Shown piece after piece: positions 18,858 through 28,855 of a DNA stretch of 64,000 nucleotides. The position numbers and the translations under genes were made by a program. Source of the DNA: Candidatus Pantoea gossypiicola (lineage in GTDB: Bacteria; Pseudomonadota; Gammaproteobacteria; Enterobacterales; Enterobacteriaceae); NCBI RefSeq assembly GCF_008632075.1, contig NZ_VWVM01000010.1, forward strand, positions 1-64,000. The letters are read 5' to 3'. The first letter of the stretch is position 1; every line of letters begins with the position of its first letter. Below the pieces are notes generated by a model, which was given only the letters and a program-made list of their open reading frames with translations, was not told where the DNA came from and searched no databases.

Positions 18858-19000
18858 TACCGTCTCCTGGATAAATTTCATTGGCAACATTCTGTACCGA
18901 TTCTACGTAAGACGCGCGGGAAACTCCACGTCGCACCTTTTCCGACACCTTCAGGACGGTTAATCAGCCAGCCTCACTCTCATTTCTGCATACTCCCACT

Positions 19001-19029
19001 ATCTGGGGATGCTGCACGCATGTTTCAAG
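19001..19029 (-). promoter_or_regulatory. Sigma-32 heat-shock promoter of clpP-clpX
   Basis: The minus strand reads CTTGAAA, 14 nt, then CCCCAGAT. The -35 is a perfect RpoH match and the -10 differs by one base from CCCCATNT. The rest of the 335-bp clpP/tig spacer holds only the tig terminator and AT-rich leader. Confidence 0.82.
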
Positions 19030-19135
19030 CATAACAATCTTTTCCCTGTTCGCTAACCCGGAAAAAGCGATGGGTGAATAATTTGCCGATTAATTAAGCA
19101 AATAGCGGCGAAGAGTCGCGTTCTGTACGTAAAAC

Positions 19136-19169
19136 ACAAAAAAGCCCGCGACTTTTCAGTCACGGGCTT
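19136..19169 (-). terminator. Rho-independent terminator after tig
   Basis: The minus strand forms AAGCCCGTGAC...GTCGCGGGCTT with one mismatch, followed by TTTTTGTG, about 25 bp past the tig stop. Confidence 0.88.
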
Positions 19170-19192
19170 AGCACAGACGGTTAACTGCGTGA

Positions 19193-20497
19193 TCAGGCCT
19201 GAGCGGTCTGATTCATCAGTTCCTGGAAGTTGGTCTCTTTCTCGGTCACTTTCGCTTTCGCCAGGACCGCTTCAACCGCTTGCTCTTCCAGCGCGACGTT
19301 GCGCATGTTGTTCATCAGCTCCTTATTCTTGCTGTAGAACTCGATAACTTCTTTCGGATCTTCATACGCAGAAGCCATCTCTTCAATCATGGTGTTCACG
19401 CGCGCTTCGTCAGCTTTCAGCTCATGGGTACGAATGACTTCGCCCAGCAGCAGACCGACAACAACACGACGTTTAGCCTGCTCTTCAAACAGTTCGCGTG
19501 GCAGTTCCAGCGCCTGCTGTTCGTTGCCACCGAAACGCTGTGCAGCCTGACGACGCAGAACGTCGATTTCGCTGTCAACCAGCGCCGCCGGCACGTCGAT
19601 TTCGTTCGCTTCAACCAGGCCGTCGATCGCCTGGGTTTTGATGCGGTTACGGATAGCGCCTTTCAGCTCGCGATCCATGTTCTTACGCACTTCAGTACGC
19701 AGACCGGCTACTGAACCATCTTCAACGCCGAAACGTTTGATGAACTCTTCAGTCAGCTCTGGCAGCTCGCGCGTTTCAACTTTCTTCAGCACGATCTCGA
19801 ACTTCGCATCTTTCCCTTTCAGGGTTTCTGCGTGGTAGTCGTCCGGGAATTTCACGTCGATAGTGAACGTTTCGCCCGCTTTATGACCCACAACGCCTTC
19901 TTCAAAGCCTGGGATCATGCGGCCCTGGCCCATGGCCAGAACGAAATCAGTGGCTTTGCCACCTTCAAACTCTTCACCGTCAACAGAACCGTTGAAATCG
20001 ATAGTTGCACGATCTTCCGGGCCTGCAGCTGCGTCGCTTTCGATCCAGTTGGCCTGCTGCTTGCGCAGGGTATCCAGCATGGCATCAACATCAGCATCAG
20101 TCACTTCAACAACAGGTTTTTCGACTTCGATGTTTTCCAGGCCTTTCAGCTCAACTTCCGGATAAACTTCGAATTCAACCGCGTAGGTGAAATCCTGGCC
20201 TTCTTTGTATTCGCCTGGCACATAATTTGGTGCGCCAGCCGGATTAATTTTTTCTTTGATGATGGCGTCAACAAAGTTGCGCGTCATCAGCTCGCCCAGC
20301 ACGTCCTGACGGACAGATGCGCCGTAACGCTGCGCTACGATGTTCATCGGCACTTTGCCTTTACGGAAACCATCGATGCGAACTTTCCTGGCAACATCAA
20401 CCAGTTCTTTTTTTACTGCGCTTTCGATGCTGTCAGCTGCAACAGTAATCGTAATGCGACGGCCCAGGCCCTGAGTGGTCTCTACAGAAACTTGCAT
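19193..20497 (-). CDS. tig: Trigger factor (ribosome-associated peptidyl-prolyl isomerase)
   Basis: Trigger factor binds ribosomal protein L23 at the exit tunnel and shields nascent chains. The 434 residues (432 in E. coli) show the ribosome-binding signature GFRKGKVP near residue 43, an FKBP-type isomerase domain (about 150-245, with [19 protein letters not shown]) and a helical C-terminal domain. The ATG at 20497 begins [14 protein letters not shown] as in the family. It is transcribed alone: a promoter lies about 150 bp upstream and a terminator follows. clpP lies downstream behind its own promoter. Confidence 0.98.
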   Translation of the reverse strand: MQVSVETTQGLGRRITITVAADSIESAVKKELVDVARKVRIDGFRKGKVPMNIVAQRYGASVRQDVLGELMTRNFVDAIIKEKINPAGAPNYVPGEYKEGQDFTYAVEFEVYPEVELKGLENIEVEKPVVEVTDADVDAMLDTLRKQQANWIESDAAAGPEDRATIDFNGSVDGEEFEGGKATDFVLAMGQGRMIPGFEEGVVGHKAGETFTIDVKFPDDYHAETLKGKDAKFEIVLKKVETRELPELTEEFIKRFGVEDGSVAGLRTEVRKNMDRELKGAIRNRIKTQAIDGLVEANEIDVPAALVDSEIDVLRRQAAQRFGGNEQQALELPRELFEEQAKRRVVVGLLLGEVIRTHELKADEARVNTMIEEMASAYEDPKEVIEFYSKNKELMNNMRNVALEEQAVEAVLAKAKVTEKETNFQELMNQTAQA

Positions 20498-20650
20498 CTT
20501 GTTACCTCAAAAAATCACGTGCTCGGTCAACTTCAGACACCACACATCGTGAAATGCGCCGTATCTAACAACCGGGACGGCTTCCGTGAAGAGAACCTGA
20601 TCCCTGTTACCAGAAGCGTCCCGAAGACATTCCGGAAAAATAGACGCAGC

Positions 20651-20679
20651 ATTATAGCGGCATCGCTGGAATGAGTCGA
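20651..20679 (-). promoter_or_regulatory. Sigma-70 promoter of tig
   Basis: On the minus strand TCGACT (20679-20674) and a perfect TATAAT (20656-20651) are separated by 17 bp. The predicted transcript has a leader of about 145 nt before the tig start. Confidence 0.6.
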
Positions 20680-20754
20680 GGACGCTAACTCACCACTTTT
20701 CAGCAGGTTTGCTGCTTTTTTGAGCCAGAGATCGCGTTTTTCGTTAAATCACAG

Positions 20755-20777
20755 AAAAAACGGCCAGCAGGCCGTTT
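20755..20777 (-). terminator. Rho-independent terminator after bolA
   Basis: The minus strand forms AAACGGCC-tgct-GGCCGTTT followed by TTT, directly after the bolA stop. Confidence 0.85.
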
Positions 20778-20790
20778 CAGAGAAGGGAGC

Positions 20791-21105
20791 TCAGGCGAGA
20801 CTTCCGGCACCACGACAGTTAGGCGAAGCCAGAACGGTATCCTGCAGCCCTTCCCACTCTTTCAGGGTGTAAGTATGCAGGGCTAAGGCGTGAACACCGC
20901 CCGCTAATTCAGCTGCCAGTTCGCTATAAATCAGGCGATGACGCGCCAGGAAACGTTGGCCTGCAAAGCAGTCGCTGACAATAACCACTTTGAAGTGACT
21001 CTCCGATCCGGCAGGCACGTTGTGCCGGTAACTTTCGTCATGTACTTCCAGATGAGCTGGCTGAAATGCCACACGCAGCTTTTCTTCTATTTGTTCGCGG
21101 ATCAT
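20791..21105 (-). CDS. bolA: Morphogene/stress protein BolA
   Basis: BolA is a small cytosolic protein induced in stationary phase and stress. It binds monothiol glutaredoxins via an Fe-S cluster and acts as a transcription factor affecting shape and biofilm. The 104-residue protein shows the BolA fold signature [18 protein letters not shown] and [16 protein letters not shown] with the conserved His ligands. The ATG is preceded by GAGGAG. It is divergent from yajG. The 286-bp spacer includes a CGGGTAAGC sequence resembling the E. coli bolA gearbox -10, a weak resemblance. Confidence 0.95.
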   Translation of the reverse strand: MIREQIEEKLRVAFQPAHLEVHDESYRHNVPAGSESHFKVVIVSDCFAGQRFLARHRLIYSELAAELAGGVHALALHTYTLKEWEGLQDTVLASPNCRGAGSLA

Positions 21106-21316
21106 GGCTATTACTCCTCAATGGCGAGCGCGGTGCCCCATCTCATTCAATCTTAGTCGCTTTTAGTGCGCTTACCCGTCGGCGGACGCTAAATATTGCA
21201 TTTTATGTCAGCATGCTTCCGGCAGGCATCATAACGCAGTCGAAACCATCATCAAACCAGCCTGTCAGAGAAGGTGCTTAAAACAGTTTCAAAGATAATT
21301 TCACCCGCAACAGGGC

Positions 21317-21344
21317 TTTTTTCACTGACGGGCAATGCTATGAT
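21317..21344 (+). promoter_or_regulatory. Likely promoter of yajG-ampG
   Basis: TATGAT (21339-21344) is a good -10 with a poor TTTTTC -35 at 16-bp spacing, 48 bp upstream of yajG. Only the -10 is convincing. Confidence 0.4.
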
Positions 21345-21391
21345 GCCTCCAGTTTTTGCAAACCAACCCCCTGACACCAACGAGAAAAAGT

Positions 21392-21970
21392 ATGTTGAAA
21401 AAACTGTTATTCCCACTGTTGGCTGCGTTTATTTTAGCCGGCTGTGCAACCAGCAATAATACCCTGACTATCCAGCCTAAAATTCAGTTGCCACAGCAGG
21501 ATCCGGGCCTGATGGGCGTGACCGTGAGCATCAATGGTGCCGACCAGCGTAAAGATCAGGCGCTGGCAAAAGTTAACCGTGATGGTCAGTTAGTGACCCT
21601 GACGCCTTCGCGCGATCTCCGTTTCCTGCTGCAGGAAGTGCTGGAGAAGCAGATGACCGCACGTGGTTATATGATTGGTCCTGATGGCGCGGTTGATCTG
21701 CAGATTGTGGTTAACAACCTCTACGCTGACGTGACGCAGGGTAATGTGCGCTACAGCATCACCACTAAAGCGGACATCTCGATTATCGCGACCGCGAAAA
21801 ACGGCAACAAGCAGGTTAAAAACTACCGCCAGACTTACAGTGTAGAAGGCGCGTTCAACGCCAGTAACCAGAAGATTACTGACGCAGTGAACGCCACCAT
21901 GAGCGATGTGATTGCGGATATGGCACAGGACACCAGCGTTAACGACTTCATCAAGCAGAACGCCCGTTAA
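21392..21970 (+). CDS. yajG: Lipoprotein YajG
   Basis: YajG is an envelope lipoprotein of unknown function. The 192 residues match the E. coli length. The signal peptide ends in the lipobox LAGC with Cys18; residue +2 is Ala, which does not suggest inner-membrane retention. The mature part contains LMGVTVSINGADQRKDQALAKV-type conserved segments. The start at 21392 is chosen over an ATG 12 codons upstream because the lipoprotein signal begins MLKKLLFP. It precedes the muropeptide permease ampG, with an intrinsic terminator between them. Confidence 0.92.
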   Translation: MLKKLLFPLLAAFILAGCATSNNTLTIQPKIQLPQQDPGLMGVTVSINGADQRKDQALAKVNRDGQLVTLTPSRDLRFLLQEVLEKQMTARGYMIGPDGAVDLQIVVNNLYADVTQGNVRYSITTKADISIIATAKNGNKQVKNYRQTYSVEGAFNASNQKITDAVNATMSDVIADMAQDTSVNDFIKQNAR

Positions 21971-21985
21971 TACCGTCTCACCTCT

Positions 21986-22009
21986 GCCCTGCCTCGTGCA
22001 GGGCTTTTT
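21986..22009 (+). terminator. Intrinsic terminator/attenuator between yajG and ampG
   Basis: GCCCTGC-ctcgt-GCAGGGC followed by TTTTTG, 16 bp after the yajG stop and only 18 bp before the ampG ATG. ampG would then depend on read-through, so partial termination is likely. Confidence 0.75.
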
Positions 22010-22027
22010 GTTATCTGCAGGATCCGC

Positions 22028-23518
22028 ATGAACCACTATCTTCGCCTCTTCAGCCAGAAAAACGCCGCCGTATTGCTGCTCCTTGGTTTTGCTTCCGGAC
22101 TGCCGCTGGCACTGACTTCGGGCACGTTGCAGGCGTGGATGACGGTGGAAAATGTCGATCTGAAAACCATCGGCTTCTTTTCACTGGTCGGCCAGGCCTA
22201 TGTCTTTAAATTTCTCTGGTCGCCGATGATGGACCGCTATACGCCGCCGTTTCTGGGCCGGCGTCGCGGCTGGTTACTGCTGAGTCAGCTGGCGCTGGTG
22301 GGCGGGATTGTCGCGATGGGATGTCTGCAACCAGGACGCGATCTGACCCTGATGGCGGCGCTGGCAGTGCTGATCGCTTTCTGCTCCGCCTCGCAGGACA
22401 TCGTTTTTGACGCCTGGAAAACCGATATTCTGCCACCTGAAGAGCGCGGCAGTGGCGCAGCCATTACCGTGCTGGGCTATCGGCTGGCGATGCTGATTTC
22501 AGGCGGGCTGGCCTTGTGGCTGGCTGACCGTTATCTGGGCTGGCAGGCGACCTACTGGCTGATGGCGCTCATGATGGTGCCGGGCATTATCGCCACGCTG
22601 ATGGCGAGCGAGCCGGACACGCGCATTTCCACCCCGCATTCACTGCGACAGGCGGTTGTCGACCCGCTTAACGATTTCTTTCAGCGCAACAATGCCTGGC
22701 TGCTGATTACACTGATTATTCTCTACAAGCTGGGCGATGCCTTTGCCGCCTCGCTGACCACTACTTTTCTGATCCGCGGCGTCGGTTTCAATCCCGGTGA
22801 CGTCGGCCTGGTCAACAAGACGCTGGGCCTGCTGGCGACCATTATCGGAGCGCTTTATGGCGGCGTACTGATGCAGCGCCTGAGTCTGTTCCGGGCACTG
22901 CTGATTTTCGGCGTGCTGCAGGCAGTTTCAAATTTTGGTTACTGGCTGCTGGCGGTGACCGACAAACAGTTGTGGAGCATGGCCAGCGCAGTCTTTGTCG
23001 AAAACCTCTGCGGCGGCATGGGCACCGCGGCCTTTGTCGCGTTGTTAATGACGCTGTGCAATAAATCGTTCTCAGCCACTCAGTTTGCCCTGTTATCGGC
23101 GCTCTCTGCCGTAGGTCGGGTCTATGTCGGCCCGGCGGCAGGCTGGCTGGTGGAACTCTGGGGCTGGCCGACCTTTTATGCTTTCACGGTGATCGCGGGT
23201 TTGCCGGGCCTGATGCTGCTCGCTTTTTGCCGACAAACACTTAATCAGGTCGAGCAGAGTGGCAATTTCCTCACACGAAGCTACTATCCTCATGGCTATC
23301 GCTGGACTAATCGTCTGTTTGCAGCCGGCTGCGGCGTACTGGCTCTCTGGCTGATCGCGCTGGCACTGAATGCAATGGGGATGACTGCGCTGGCACCGCT
23401 GCTGACCCGCCTGTTTGAGCTAGGCATGAGCCTCTCCCTGCTGGCGGTGCTTGCCGGGGTGTTGCTGGACTATCGGGCGCTGAAGAGAACGCCGGTTTTG
23501 CCCGCGTCAGATGCTTAA
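22028..23518 (+). CDS. ampG: Muropeptide permease AmpG
   Basis: AmpG is an inner-membrane MFS-type permease importing GlcNAc-anhydro-muropeptides for cell-wall recycling. Through those ligands it governs AmpC beta-lactamase induction where ampR/ampC exist. The 496 residues contain about 14 hydrophobic segments and the family signatures GFASGLPLALTSGTLQAWM and FKFLWSPMMDRYTPPFLGRRR. The C-terminal helices extend about 5 residues beyond E. coli. It lies 57 bp after yajG. Confidence 0.95.
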   Translation: MNHYLRLFSQKNAAVLLLLGFASGLPLALTSGTLQAWMTVENVDLKTIGFFSLVGQAYVFKFLWSPMMDRYTPPFLGRRRGWLLLSQLALVGGIVAMGCLQPGRDLTLMAALAVLIAFCSASQDIVFDAWKTDILPPEERGSGAAITVLGYRLAMLISGGLALWLADRYLGWQATYWLMALMMVPGIIATLMASEPDTRISTPHSLRQAVVDPLNDFFQRNNAWLLITLIILYKLGDAFAASLTTTFLIRGVGFNPGDVGLVNKTLGLLATIIGALYGGVLMQRLSLFRALLIFGVLQAVSNFGYWLLAVTDKQLWSMASAVFVENLCGGMGTAAFVALLMTLCNKSFSATQFALLSALSAVGRVYVGPAAGWLVELWGWPTFYAFTVIAGLPGLMLLAFCRQTLNQVEQSGNFLTRSYYPHGYRWTNRLFAAGCGVLALWLIALALNAMGMTALAPLLTRLFELGMSLSLLAVLAGVLLDYRALKRTPVLPASDA

Positions 23519-23811
23519 GTGAAATCGATAGGTTAACGGGTTGCGGCTTATTTTGTAACGTCCGGATAAGTCGCCGTCATTTATCATCGCATGTTCTTTT
23601 TAAAAAATAAGAATAGATCCTGAGGAGGCGTAGCGGAAATACTAAAAACCGGTTAGCAATTACTTTAGTTAAATTTTATCGCGCAAATGATGCAGACTTG
23701 TTAAATATTTGGGAATTAAAAGTAAGGGTTATTCCTTTCCCTGATTTTTTTACGGTTACTTCCATCGGTTTTTGTTATATTGATGCCAACTGCTTGTCTG
23801 CGTTAATTATT

Positions 23812-23870
23812 TGTCACCTGGCGCAACATCTGTGACACCCTTAGCAAAAGGTGTCAACACGTATCTGACA
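23812..23870. promoter_or_regulatory. Array of alternating TGTCA/TGACA half-sites upstream of cyo
   Basis: TGTCA at 23812 and 23852 alternates with TGACA at 23833 and 23866. This makes an inverted repeat TGACACC-N10-GGTGTCA (23833-23856) and TGTCA-N9-TGACA (23852-23870), ending 14 bp before the -35. The layout suggests an operator; the protein is unknown. Confidence 0.4.
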
Positions 23871-23884
23871 CATCCTTAAGCTGG

Positions 23885-23913
23885 TTTACACTGCATAAAC
23901 CTTCCCGTAAAAT
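23885..23913 (+). promoter_or_regulatory. Sigma-70 promoter of cyoABCDE
   Basis: TTTACA and TAAAAT are separated by exactly 17 bp, one mismatch each from consensus. The predicted start near 23920 gives a leader of about 43 nt before cyoA. Confidence 0.82.
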
Positions 23914-23962
23914 GCGCGCACACTTAAACGACAATAGAGCCCTTTGTCATTGAGGTCGTTAA

Positions 23963-24889
23963 ATGAGACTCAGTAAATACAATAAAAGTTTGGGGATTTT
24001 GTCATTAATTGCAGGCACTTTATTAATGAGTGGCTGCGATAGTGCATTGTTAAATCCCAAAGGACAGATTGCACTGGAGCAACGTTCGCTGATACTGACT
24101 GCCTTTGGCCTGATGTTGATCGTCGTGATTCCCGCAGTCCTGATGGCCGTGGTGTTTGCCTGGAAGTATCGGGCGTCCAACACGAATGCGAAGTACAGCC
24201 CTAACTGGTCACACTCTAACAAGGTTGAAGCCGTGGTCTGGACCATTCCGATCCTGATCATTCTCTTCCTTAGCGTACTGACCTGGAAATCAACCCACGC
24301 ACTGGAGCCCAGCAAACCGCTGCAATCTGATGTGAAACCGGTTGAGATCGATGTGGTTGCACTGGACTGGAAATGGTTGTTCATTTACCCGGAACAGGGT
24401 ATTGCGACCGTGAACCAGATTGCCTTCCCGGCAAACACGCCAGTGAACTTCAAAATCACCTCTAACTCCGTGATGAACTCTTTCTTCATTCCAACACTCG
24501 GCAGCCAGATTTATGCGATGGCGGGTATGCAGACCAAACTGCATCTGATTGCGAATGAGCCAGGCACGTTCGACGGTATCTCTGCGAACTTCAGTGGTCG
24601 TGGTTTCTCTGGCATGAAGTTTAAAGCCATTGCAACCAAAGACGATGCGGAATTCCAGCAGTGGGTGGCTAAAGTCAAAGCAGCCCCTAACACGCTGACC
24701 ACCATGGAAGATTTCGAGAAAGTAGCTGTGCCAAGCGAAAATCATCCGGTGGAATATTTCTCTTCAGCTGATCCGAAACTGTTCATGCAAGTCATCGACA
24801 AGTTCAAGATGAGCCACGGGAAAATGGACATGCCACAGCATGAAGGTATGGACATGAGTCACGCCGCTTCCGCGGGAGCCGAGGAATAA
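23963..24889 (+). CDS. cyoA: Cytochrome bo3 ubiquinol oxidase subunit II
   Basis: CyoA is the membrane-anchored subunit II of the aerobic quinol oxidase. The 308-residue protein is a lipoprotein (lipobox MSGC, Cys25) with two membrane helices (about 42-68 and 88-110) and a periplasmic cupredoxin domain. It lacks the CuA ligands, as expected for a quinol oxidase. The C-terminus is rich in His/Met ([16 protein letters not shown]) like the E. coli tail. It is the first gene of cyoABCDE, with a 4-bp gap to cyoB. Confidence 0.97.
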   Translation: MRLSKYNKSLGILSLIAGTLLMSGCDSALLNPKGQIALEQRSLILTAFGLMLIVVIPAVLMAVVFAWKYRASNTNAKYSPNWSHSNKVEAVVWTIPILIILFLSVLTWKSTHALEPSKPLQSDVKPVEIDVVALDWKWLFIYPEQGIATVNQIAFPANTPVNFKITSNSVMNSFFIPTLGSQIYAMAGMQTKLHLIANEPGTFDGISANFSGRGFSGMKFKAIATKDDAEFQQWVAKVKAAPNTLTTMEDFEKVAVPSENHPVEYFSSADPKLFMQVIDKFKMSHGKMDMPQHEGMDMSHAASAGAEE

Positions 24890-24893
24890 TACG

Positions 24894-26876
24894 ATGTTCG
24901 GAAAATTAACACTGGATGCAGTGCCGTACCATGAGCCGATTATCATGGTCACGGTCGCCGGTATCATTCTAGGTGGTCTGGCACTGATTGCCGCCATCAC
25001 CTATTTTGGTAAATGGCAATATCTGTGGTCTGAATGGCTGACGTCTGTCGACCATAAAAAACTGGGTATCATGTACGTCATCATGGCATTCGTCATGCTG
25101 CTGCGTGGTTTTGCTGATGCCATCATGATGCGTACTCAACAGGTGATGGCGTCGGCCGGTGAAGCGGGCATTCTGCCACCGCATCACTACGACCAGATCT
25201 TTACGGCGCACGGCGTCATTATGATCTTCTTCGTGGCGATGCCTTTCGTGGTTGGCCTGATGAACATCGCCGTTCCGCTGCAGATTGGTGCACGTGACGT
25301 TGCGTTCCCGTTCCTGAACAACCTGAGCTTCTGGTTTACCGCGGTCGGTGTGATCCTGGTTAACCTGTCGCTGGGTGTGGGCGAGTTCGCGCAGACCGGC
25401 TGGCTGGCTTATCCGCCACTGTCCGGCGCGGAGTACAGTCCCGGCGTCGGGGTCGATTACTGGATCTGGAGCCTTCAGCTCTCGGGTATCGGTACGACCT
25501 TAACCGGTATCAACTTCTTCGTGACCATCCTGAAGATGCGTGCACCGGGCATGAGCCTGTTCAAAATGCCGGTCTTTACCTGGACTGCGCTGTGCACCAA
25601 CGTCCTGATCATCGCTGCGTTCCCGGTTCTGACCGTGACCCTGGCGCTGTTGACCCTTGATCGTTATCTCGGCTTCCATTTCTTCACCAATGAAATGGGC
25701 GGGAACATGATGATGTACGTCAACCTGATCTGGGTCTGGGGCCATCCGGAAGTGTACATCCTGGTTCTGCCGGTGTTTGGTGTGTTCGCAGAAATTACCG
25801 CGACCTTCTCCAAGAAACGTCTGTTTGGTTATACCTCACTGGTGTGGGCGACCATCGCCATTACCGTGCTGTCGTTCATCGTCTGGTTGCACCACTTCTT
25901 CACCATGGGTGCGGGTGCCAACGTTAACGCCTTCTTCGGTATCATGACGATGATCATCGCGATTCCGACCGGGGTTAAAATCTTTAACTGGCTGTTCACC
26001 ATGTATCAGGGCCGCATTCAGATGCACTCTGCCATGCTGTGGACCGTTGGCTTCCTGGTAACCTTCTCTGTAGGGGGTATGACTGGCGTACTGCTGGCCG
26101 TTCCAGGTGCTGACTTCATTCTGCACAACAGCCTGTTCCTGATTGCACACTTCCATAACGTTATCATCGGTGGTGTTGTCTTCGGTTGTATGGCGGGCGT
26201 GACCTACTGGTTCCCGAAAGCATTTGGCTTCACCCTGAACGAAACCTGGGGTAAGCGCGCATTCTGGTTCTGGATCATTGGCTTCTTCGTTGCCTTTATG
26301 CCGCTGTACGCACTGGGCTTCATGGGTATGACCCGTCGTCTGAGCCAGGATATCGATCCACAGTTCCACCCTCTGCTGGTAGTCGCTGCGGTCGGTGCAG
26401 GTCTGATTGCGCTGGGTATCCTGTGCCAGCTGACCATGTTCTATGTTTCGGTCCGTGACCGCGACCAGAACCGTGATCTGACCGGTGACCCGTGGGGCGG
26501 TCGTACGCTGGAGTGGGCAACCTCTTCACCACCACCGTTCTATAACTTTGCTGTCATCCCACATGTCCATGAGCGTGATGCGTTCTGGGAAATGAAAGAG
26601 AAAGGCGAAGCGTACAAACAGCCGGCATCCTATGAAGAAATTCATATGCCGAAAAACAGTGGTGCGGCAATCGTCATCTGCGCATTCGCTACTGTGATGG
26701 GCTTCGCGCTGATCTGGCATATCTGGTGGATGGCGGGTCTTTCATTCCTCGGCATGATCGTTACCTGGATCGTGAAGAGCTTCGACGAAGACGTGGATTA
26801 CTACGTTCCGGTTGCCGAAGTTCAGAAGATTGAGAACCAGCACTTTGACGAAATCAGCAAAGCAGGTCTGAAATAA
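24894..26876 (+). CDS. cyoB: Cytochrome bo3 ubiquinol oxidase subunit I
   Basis: CyoB is the catalytic heme-copper subunit that reduces oxygen and pumps protons. The 660 residues carry about 15 helices, the low-spin heme ligand region [11 protein letters not shown], the CuB ligand and cross-linked Tyr in [12 protein letters not shown], the CuB histidine pair in [10 protein letters not shown], and the heme ligands in [12 protein letters not shown]. Its stop overlaps the cyoC start by one base (TAATG), so translation is coupled. Confidence 0.98.
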   Translation: MFGKLTLDAVPYHEPIIMVTVAGIILGGLALIAAITYFGKWQYLWSEWLTSVDHKKLGIMYVIMAFVMLLRGFADAIMMRTQQVMASAGEAGILPPHHYDQIFTAHGVIMIFFVAMPFVVGLMNIAVPLQIGARDVAFPFLNNLSFWFTAVGVILVNLSLGVGEFAQTGWLAYPPLSGAEYSPGVGVDYWIWSLQLSGIGTTLTGINFFVTILKMRAPGMSLFKMPVFTWTALCTNVLIIAAFPVLTVTLALLTLDRYLGFHFFTNEMGGNMMMYVNLIWVWGHPEVYILVLPVFGVFAEITATFSKKRLFGYTSLVWATIAITVLSFIVWLHHFFTMGAGANVNAFFGIMTMIIAIPTGVKIFNWLFTMYQGRIQMHSAMLWTVGFLVTFSVGGMTGVLLAVPGADFILHNSLFLIAHFHNVIIGGVVFGCMAGVTYWFPKAFGFTLNETWGKRAFWFWIIGFFVAFMPLYALGFMGMTRRLSQDIDPQFHPLLVVAAVGAGLIALGILCQLTMFYVSVRDRDQNRDLTGDPWGGRTLEWATSSPPPFYNFAVIPHVHERDAFWEMKEKGEAYKQPASYEEIHMPKNSGAAIVICAFATVMGFALIWHIWWMAGLSFLGMIVTWIVKSFDEDVDYYVPVAEVQKIENQHFDEISKAGLK

Positions 26877-27493
26877 TGTCAACTGAAACTCTGATTAAAC
26901 ATCACCACGACGCCCATGCGGAGCATGGGCATCACGATGCAGGAGCCAACAAAGTCTTTGGCTTCTGGATCTACCTGATGAGTGACTGCATTATCTTCGC
27001 AACCCTGTTTGCGACCTATGCCGTCATGGTCAACAACACTGCCGGTGGCCCGGCAGGTAAAGATATCTTTGAGCTGCCGTTTGTTCTGGTAGAAACCGCC
27101 CTGCTGCTGTTGAGTTCGATCACTTACGGCATGGCTGTTATCTCCATGAATAAGGAGCAAAAAGGTGCCGTTATCGGCTGGCTCGCGCTGACCTTCCTGT
27201 TCGGTCTGGGCTTCATCGGCATGGAAATCTATGAATTCCATCACCTGATTGCTGAAGGCTTTGGTCCGGATCGCAGTGGCTTCCTGTCTGGCTTCTTTAC
27301 GCTGGTCGGTACCCACGGTCTGCACGTGACCTCCGGTCTGATCTGGATGCTGGTTCTGATGTTCCAGATTTCCAAACGTGGCCTGAACGCGACTAACCGT
27401 ACCCGTATCATGTGTCTGAGCCTGTTCTGGCACTTCCTGGACGTGGTCTGGATTTGCGTCTTCACCGTTGTTTACCTGATGGGAGCCATGTAA
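26876..27493 (+). CDS. cyoC: Cytochrome bo3 ubiquinol oxidase subunit III
   Basis: CyoC is a five-helix subunit III of the bo3 oxidase that stabilises the catalytic core. The 205 residues begin with a His-rich segment ([14 protein letters not shown]), more histidine-dense than needed for function and typical of this subunit. They include [21 protein letters not shown] and the conserved [11 protein letters not shown]. Its stop codon overlaps the cyoD start (TAATG). Confidence 0.96.
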   Translation: MSTETLIKHHHDAHAEHGHHDAGANKVFGFWIYLMSDCIIFATLFATYAVMVNNTAGGPAGKDIFELPFVLVETALLLLSSITYGMAVISMNKEQKGAVIGWLALTFLFGLGFIGMEIYEFHHLIAEGFGPDRSGFLSGFFTLVGTHGLHVTSGLIWMLVLMFQISKRGLNATNRTRIMCLSLFWHFLDVVWICVFTVVYLMGAM

Positions 27494-27822
27494 TGAGTCA
27501 TTCTGTTAACGAACATGGCGCTTCACACGGTAGCGTGAAGTCCTACATGATCGGCTTCATCCTCTCTATCATCCTGACGGCGATCCCGTTCTGGATGGTG
27601 ATGGATGGCAGTGCATCTCACGGTACTATCCTCGGTGTTGTTCTGGTGTGTGCGGTCATTCAGGTGCTGGTTCACCTGGTGTACTTCCTGCACTTAGATA
27701 GCAAATCTGAGGGTGGCTGGAACATGGTAGCCATTGTTTTCTCGGCCATCATCATCCTGATTGTCGTAGTAGGCTCACTGTGGATCATGTGGAACCTCAA
27801 CTACAACATGATGCCTCACTAA
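27493..27822 (+). CDS. cyoD: Cytochrome bo3 ubiquinol oxidase subunit IV
   Basis: CyoD is a 109-residue, three-helix accessory subunit that helps assemble the CuB centre of bo3 oxidase. It starts [18 protein letters not shown] at 27493, overlapping the cyoC stop; an in-frame ATG 27 codons upstream lies inside cyoC and is rejected. The C-terminus [13 protein letters not shown] is diagnostic. Confidence 0.96.
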   Translation: MSHSVNEHGASHGSVKSYMIGFILSIILTAIPFWMVMDGSASHGTILGVVLVCAVIQVLVHLVYFLHLDSKSEGGWNMVAIVFSAIIILIVVVGSLWIMWNLNYNMMPH

Positions 27823-27835
27823 AGAGTCACGCGTA

Positions 27836-28723
27836 ATGTTTAAGCAATACCTGCAAGTTACAAAACCAGGAATTATTTTCGGGAATTTAATTTCTGTGAT
27901 CGGCGGATTCCTGTTGGCCTCCAAAGGCAACACGGATTACGCCCTGTTTCTCATCACTCTGGTGGGCGTGTCACTGGTGGTTGCATCGGGTTGTGTTTTC
28001 AACAACGTGATTGACCGCGACATCGACATCAAGATGGAGAGAACCAGGAATCGGGTGCTGGTAAAAGGCCTTATCTCCGCGAAAGTAAGCCTGGTTTATG
28101 CCACTGTGCTGGGTATTGCTGGCTTTGCGTTGCTCTACTTCGGTGCTAATCCGCTGGCCATGTGGCTGGCGGTGATGGGCTTCGTGGTATACGTGGGCAT
28201 CTACAGCCTGTACATGAAGCGTCATTCCGTTTACGGCACGCTGATTGGCAGTCTGTCGGGTGCTGCGCCGCCGGTTATCGGCTACTGCGCGGTCTCTAAC
28301 CAGTTTGATGCTGGCGCATTGATCCTGCTGGCAATCTTTAGCCTGTGGCAGATGCCGCATTCGTACGCGATTGCCATCTTCCGCTTTAAAGATTACCAGG
28401 CAGCGAACATCCCGGTTCTGCCGGTGGTGAAAGGCATTTCCGTCGCGAAGAATCATATTACGCTCTATATCCTGGCGTTTATGATTGCCACGCTGATGCT
28501 GACGCTGGGCGGTTACGCAGGCTACAAATATCTGGTGGTGGCCGCTGCGGTCAGCGTCTGGTGGCTGGGCATGGCGTTATCGGGTTACAAAACCGCAGAT
28601 GACCGTGTCTGGGCGCGTAAGCTGTTTGTCTTCTCTATCGTGACCATCACCGCGCTGAGCGTGATGATGTCGGTAGATTCGATGGCTCCGGCTTCGAAGG
28701 ACCTGCTGACATACGTCTGGTAA
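27836..28723 (+). CDS. cyoE: Heme O synthase (protoheme IX farnesyltransferase)
   Basis: CyoE is an inner-membrane UbiA-family prenyltransferase that adds farnesyl to heme B, giving the heme O needed by bo3 oxidase. The 295 residues have about nine helices and the Asp-rich substrate motifs [18 protein letters not shown] and the second motif region [13 protein letters not shown]. It is the last gene of the operon, followed by a strong terminator. Its farnesyl diphosphate donor is made by IspA (34.7 kb). Confidence 0.97.
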   Translation: MFKQYLQVTKPGIIFGNLISVIGGFLLASKGNTDYALFLITLVGVSLVVASGCVFNNVIDRDIDIKMERTRNRVLVKGLISAKVSLVYATVLGIAGFALLYFGANPLAMWLAVMGFVVYVGIYSLYMKRHSVYGTLIGSLSGAAPPVIGYCAVSNQFDAGALILLAIFSLWQMPHSYAIAIFRFKDYQAANIPVLPVVKGISVAKNHITLYILAFMIATLMLTLGGYAGYKYLVVAAAVSVWWLGMALSGYKTADDRVWARKLFVFSIVTITALSVMMSVDSMAPASKDLLTYVW

Positions 28724-28743
28724 CCGGCACCGATACGGCATGA

Positions 28744-28775
28744 AAAGGGCGCGATTTTCGCGCCCTTTCTTTTTG
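28744..28775 (+). terminator. Rho-independent terminator of the cyo operon
   Basis: AAAGGGCGCG-atttt-CGCGCCCTTT is a 10-bp perfect stem followed by CTTTTTG, 20 bp past the cyoE stop. Confidence 0.93.
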
Positions 28776-28855
28776 TTACCACTGCTTAAAAACTATTGTT
28801 TTACCCGCCCTGCCCCGCCCCCTAGAATAAATGCAGCACATTAACAGAGGTTGGA

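Larger units (their letters stand above)
23519..23962. other. 444-bp cyo control region
   Basis: This non-coding stretch lies between ampG and cyoA. No open frame looks real. It has AT-rich tracts with TTAGTTAAATTTTATC and TTGTTAAATATTTGG (about 23666-23715), resembling degenerate ArcA sites, then four TGTCA half-sites (23812-23870) and a consensus promoter (23885-23913). ArcA and Fnr are the expected regulators from E. coli; the sites here are only suggestive. Confidence 0.6.

Noticed and set aside
19832..20674. 280-codon plus-strand frame opposite tig
   Set aside because: Lies entirely antisense to trigger factor and its leader; the residues are typical of the complementary frame of codon-biased DNA (Phe/His/Asn-rich), with no family resemblance.
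20701..20725. CAGCA-N4-TGCTG with T run as a plus-strand terminator
   Set aside because: Only a 5-bp stem and no plus-strand gene upstream; likely chance in the tig-bolA spacer.
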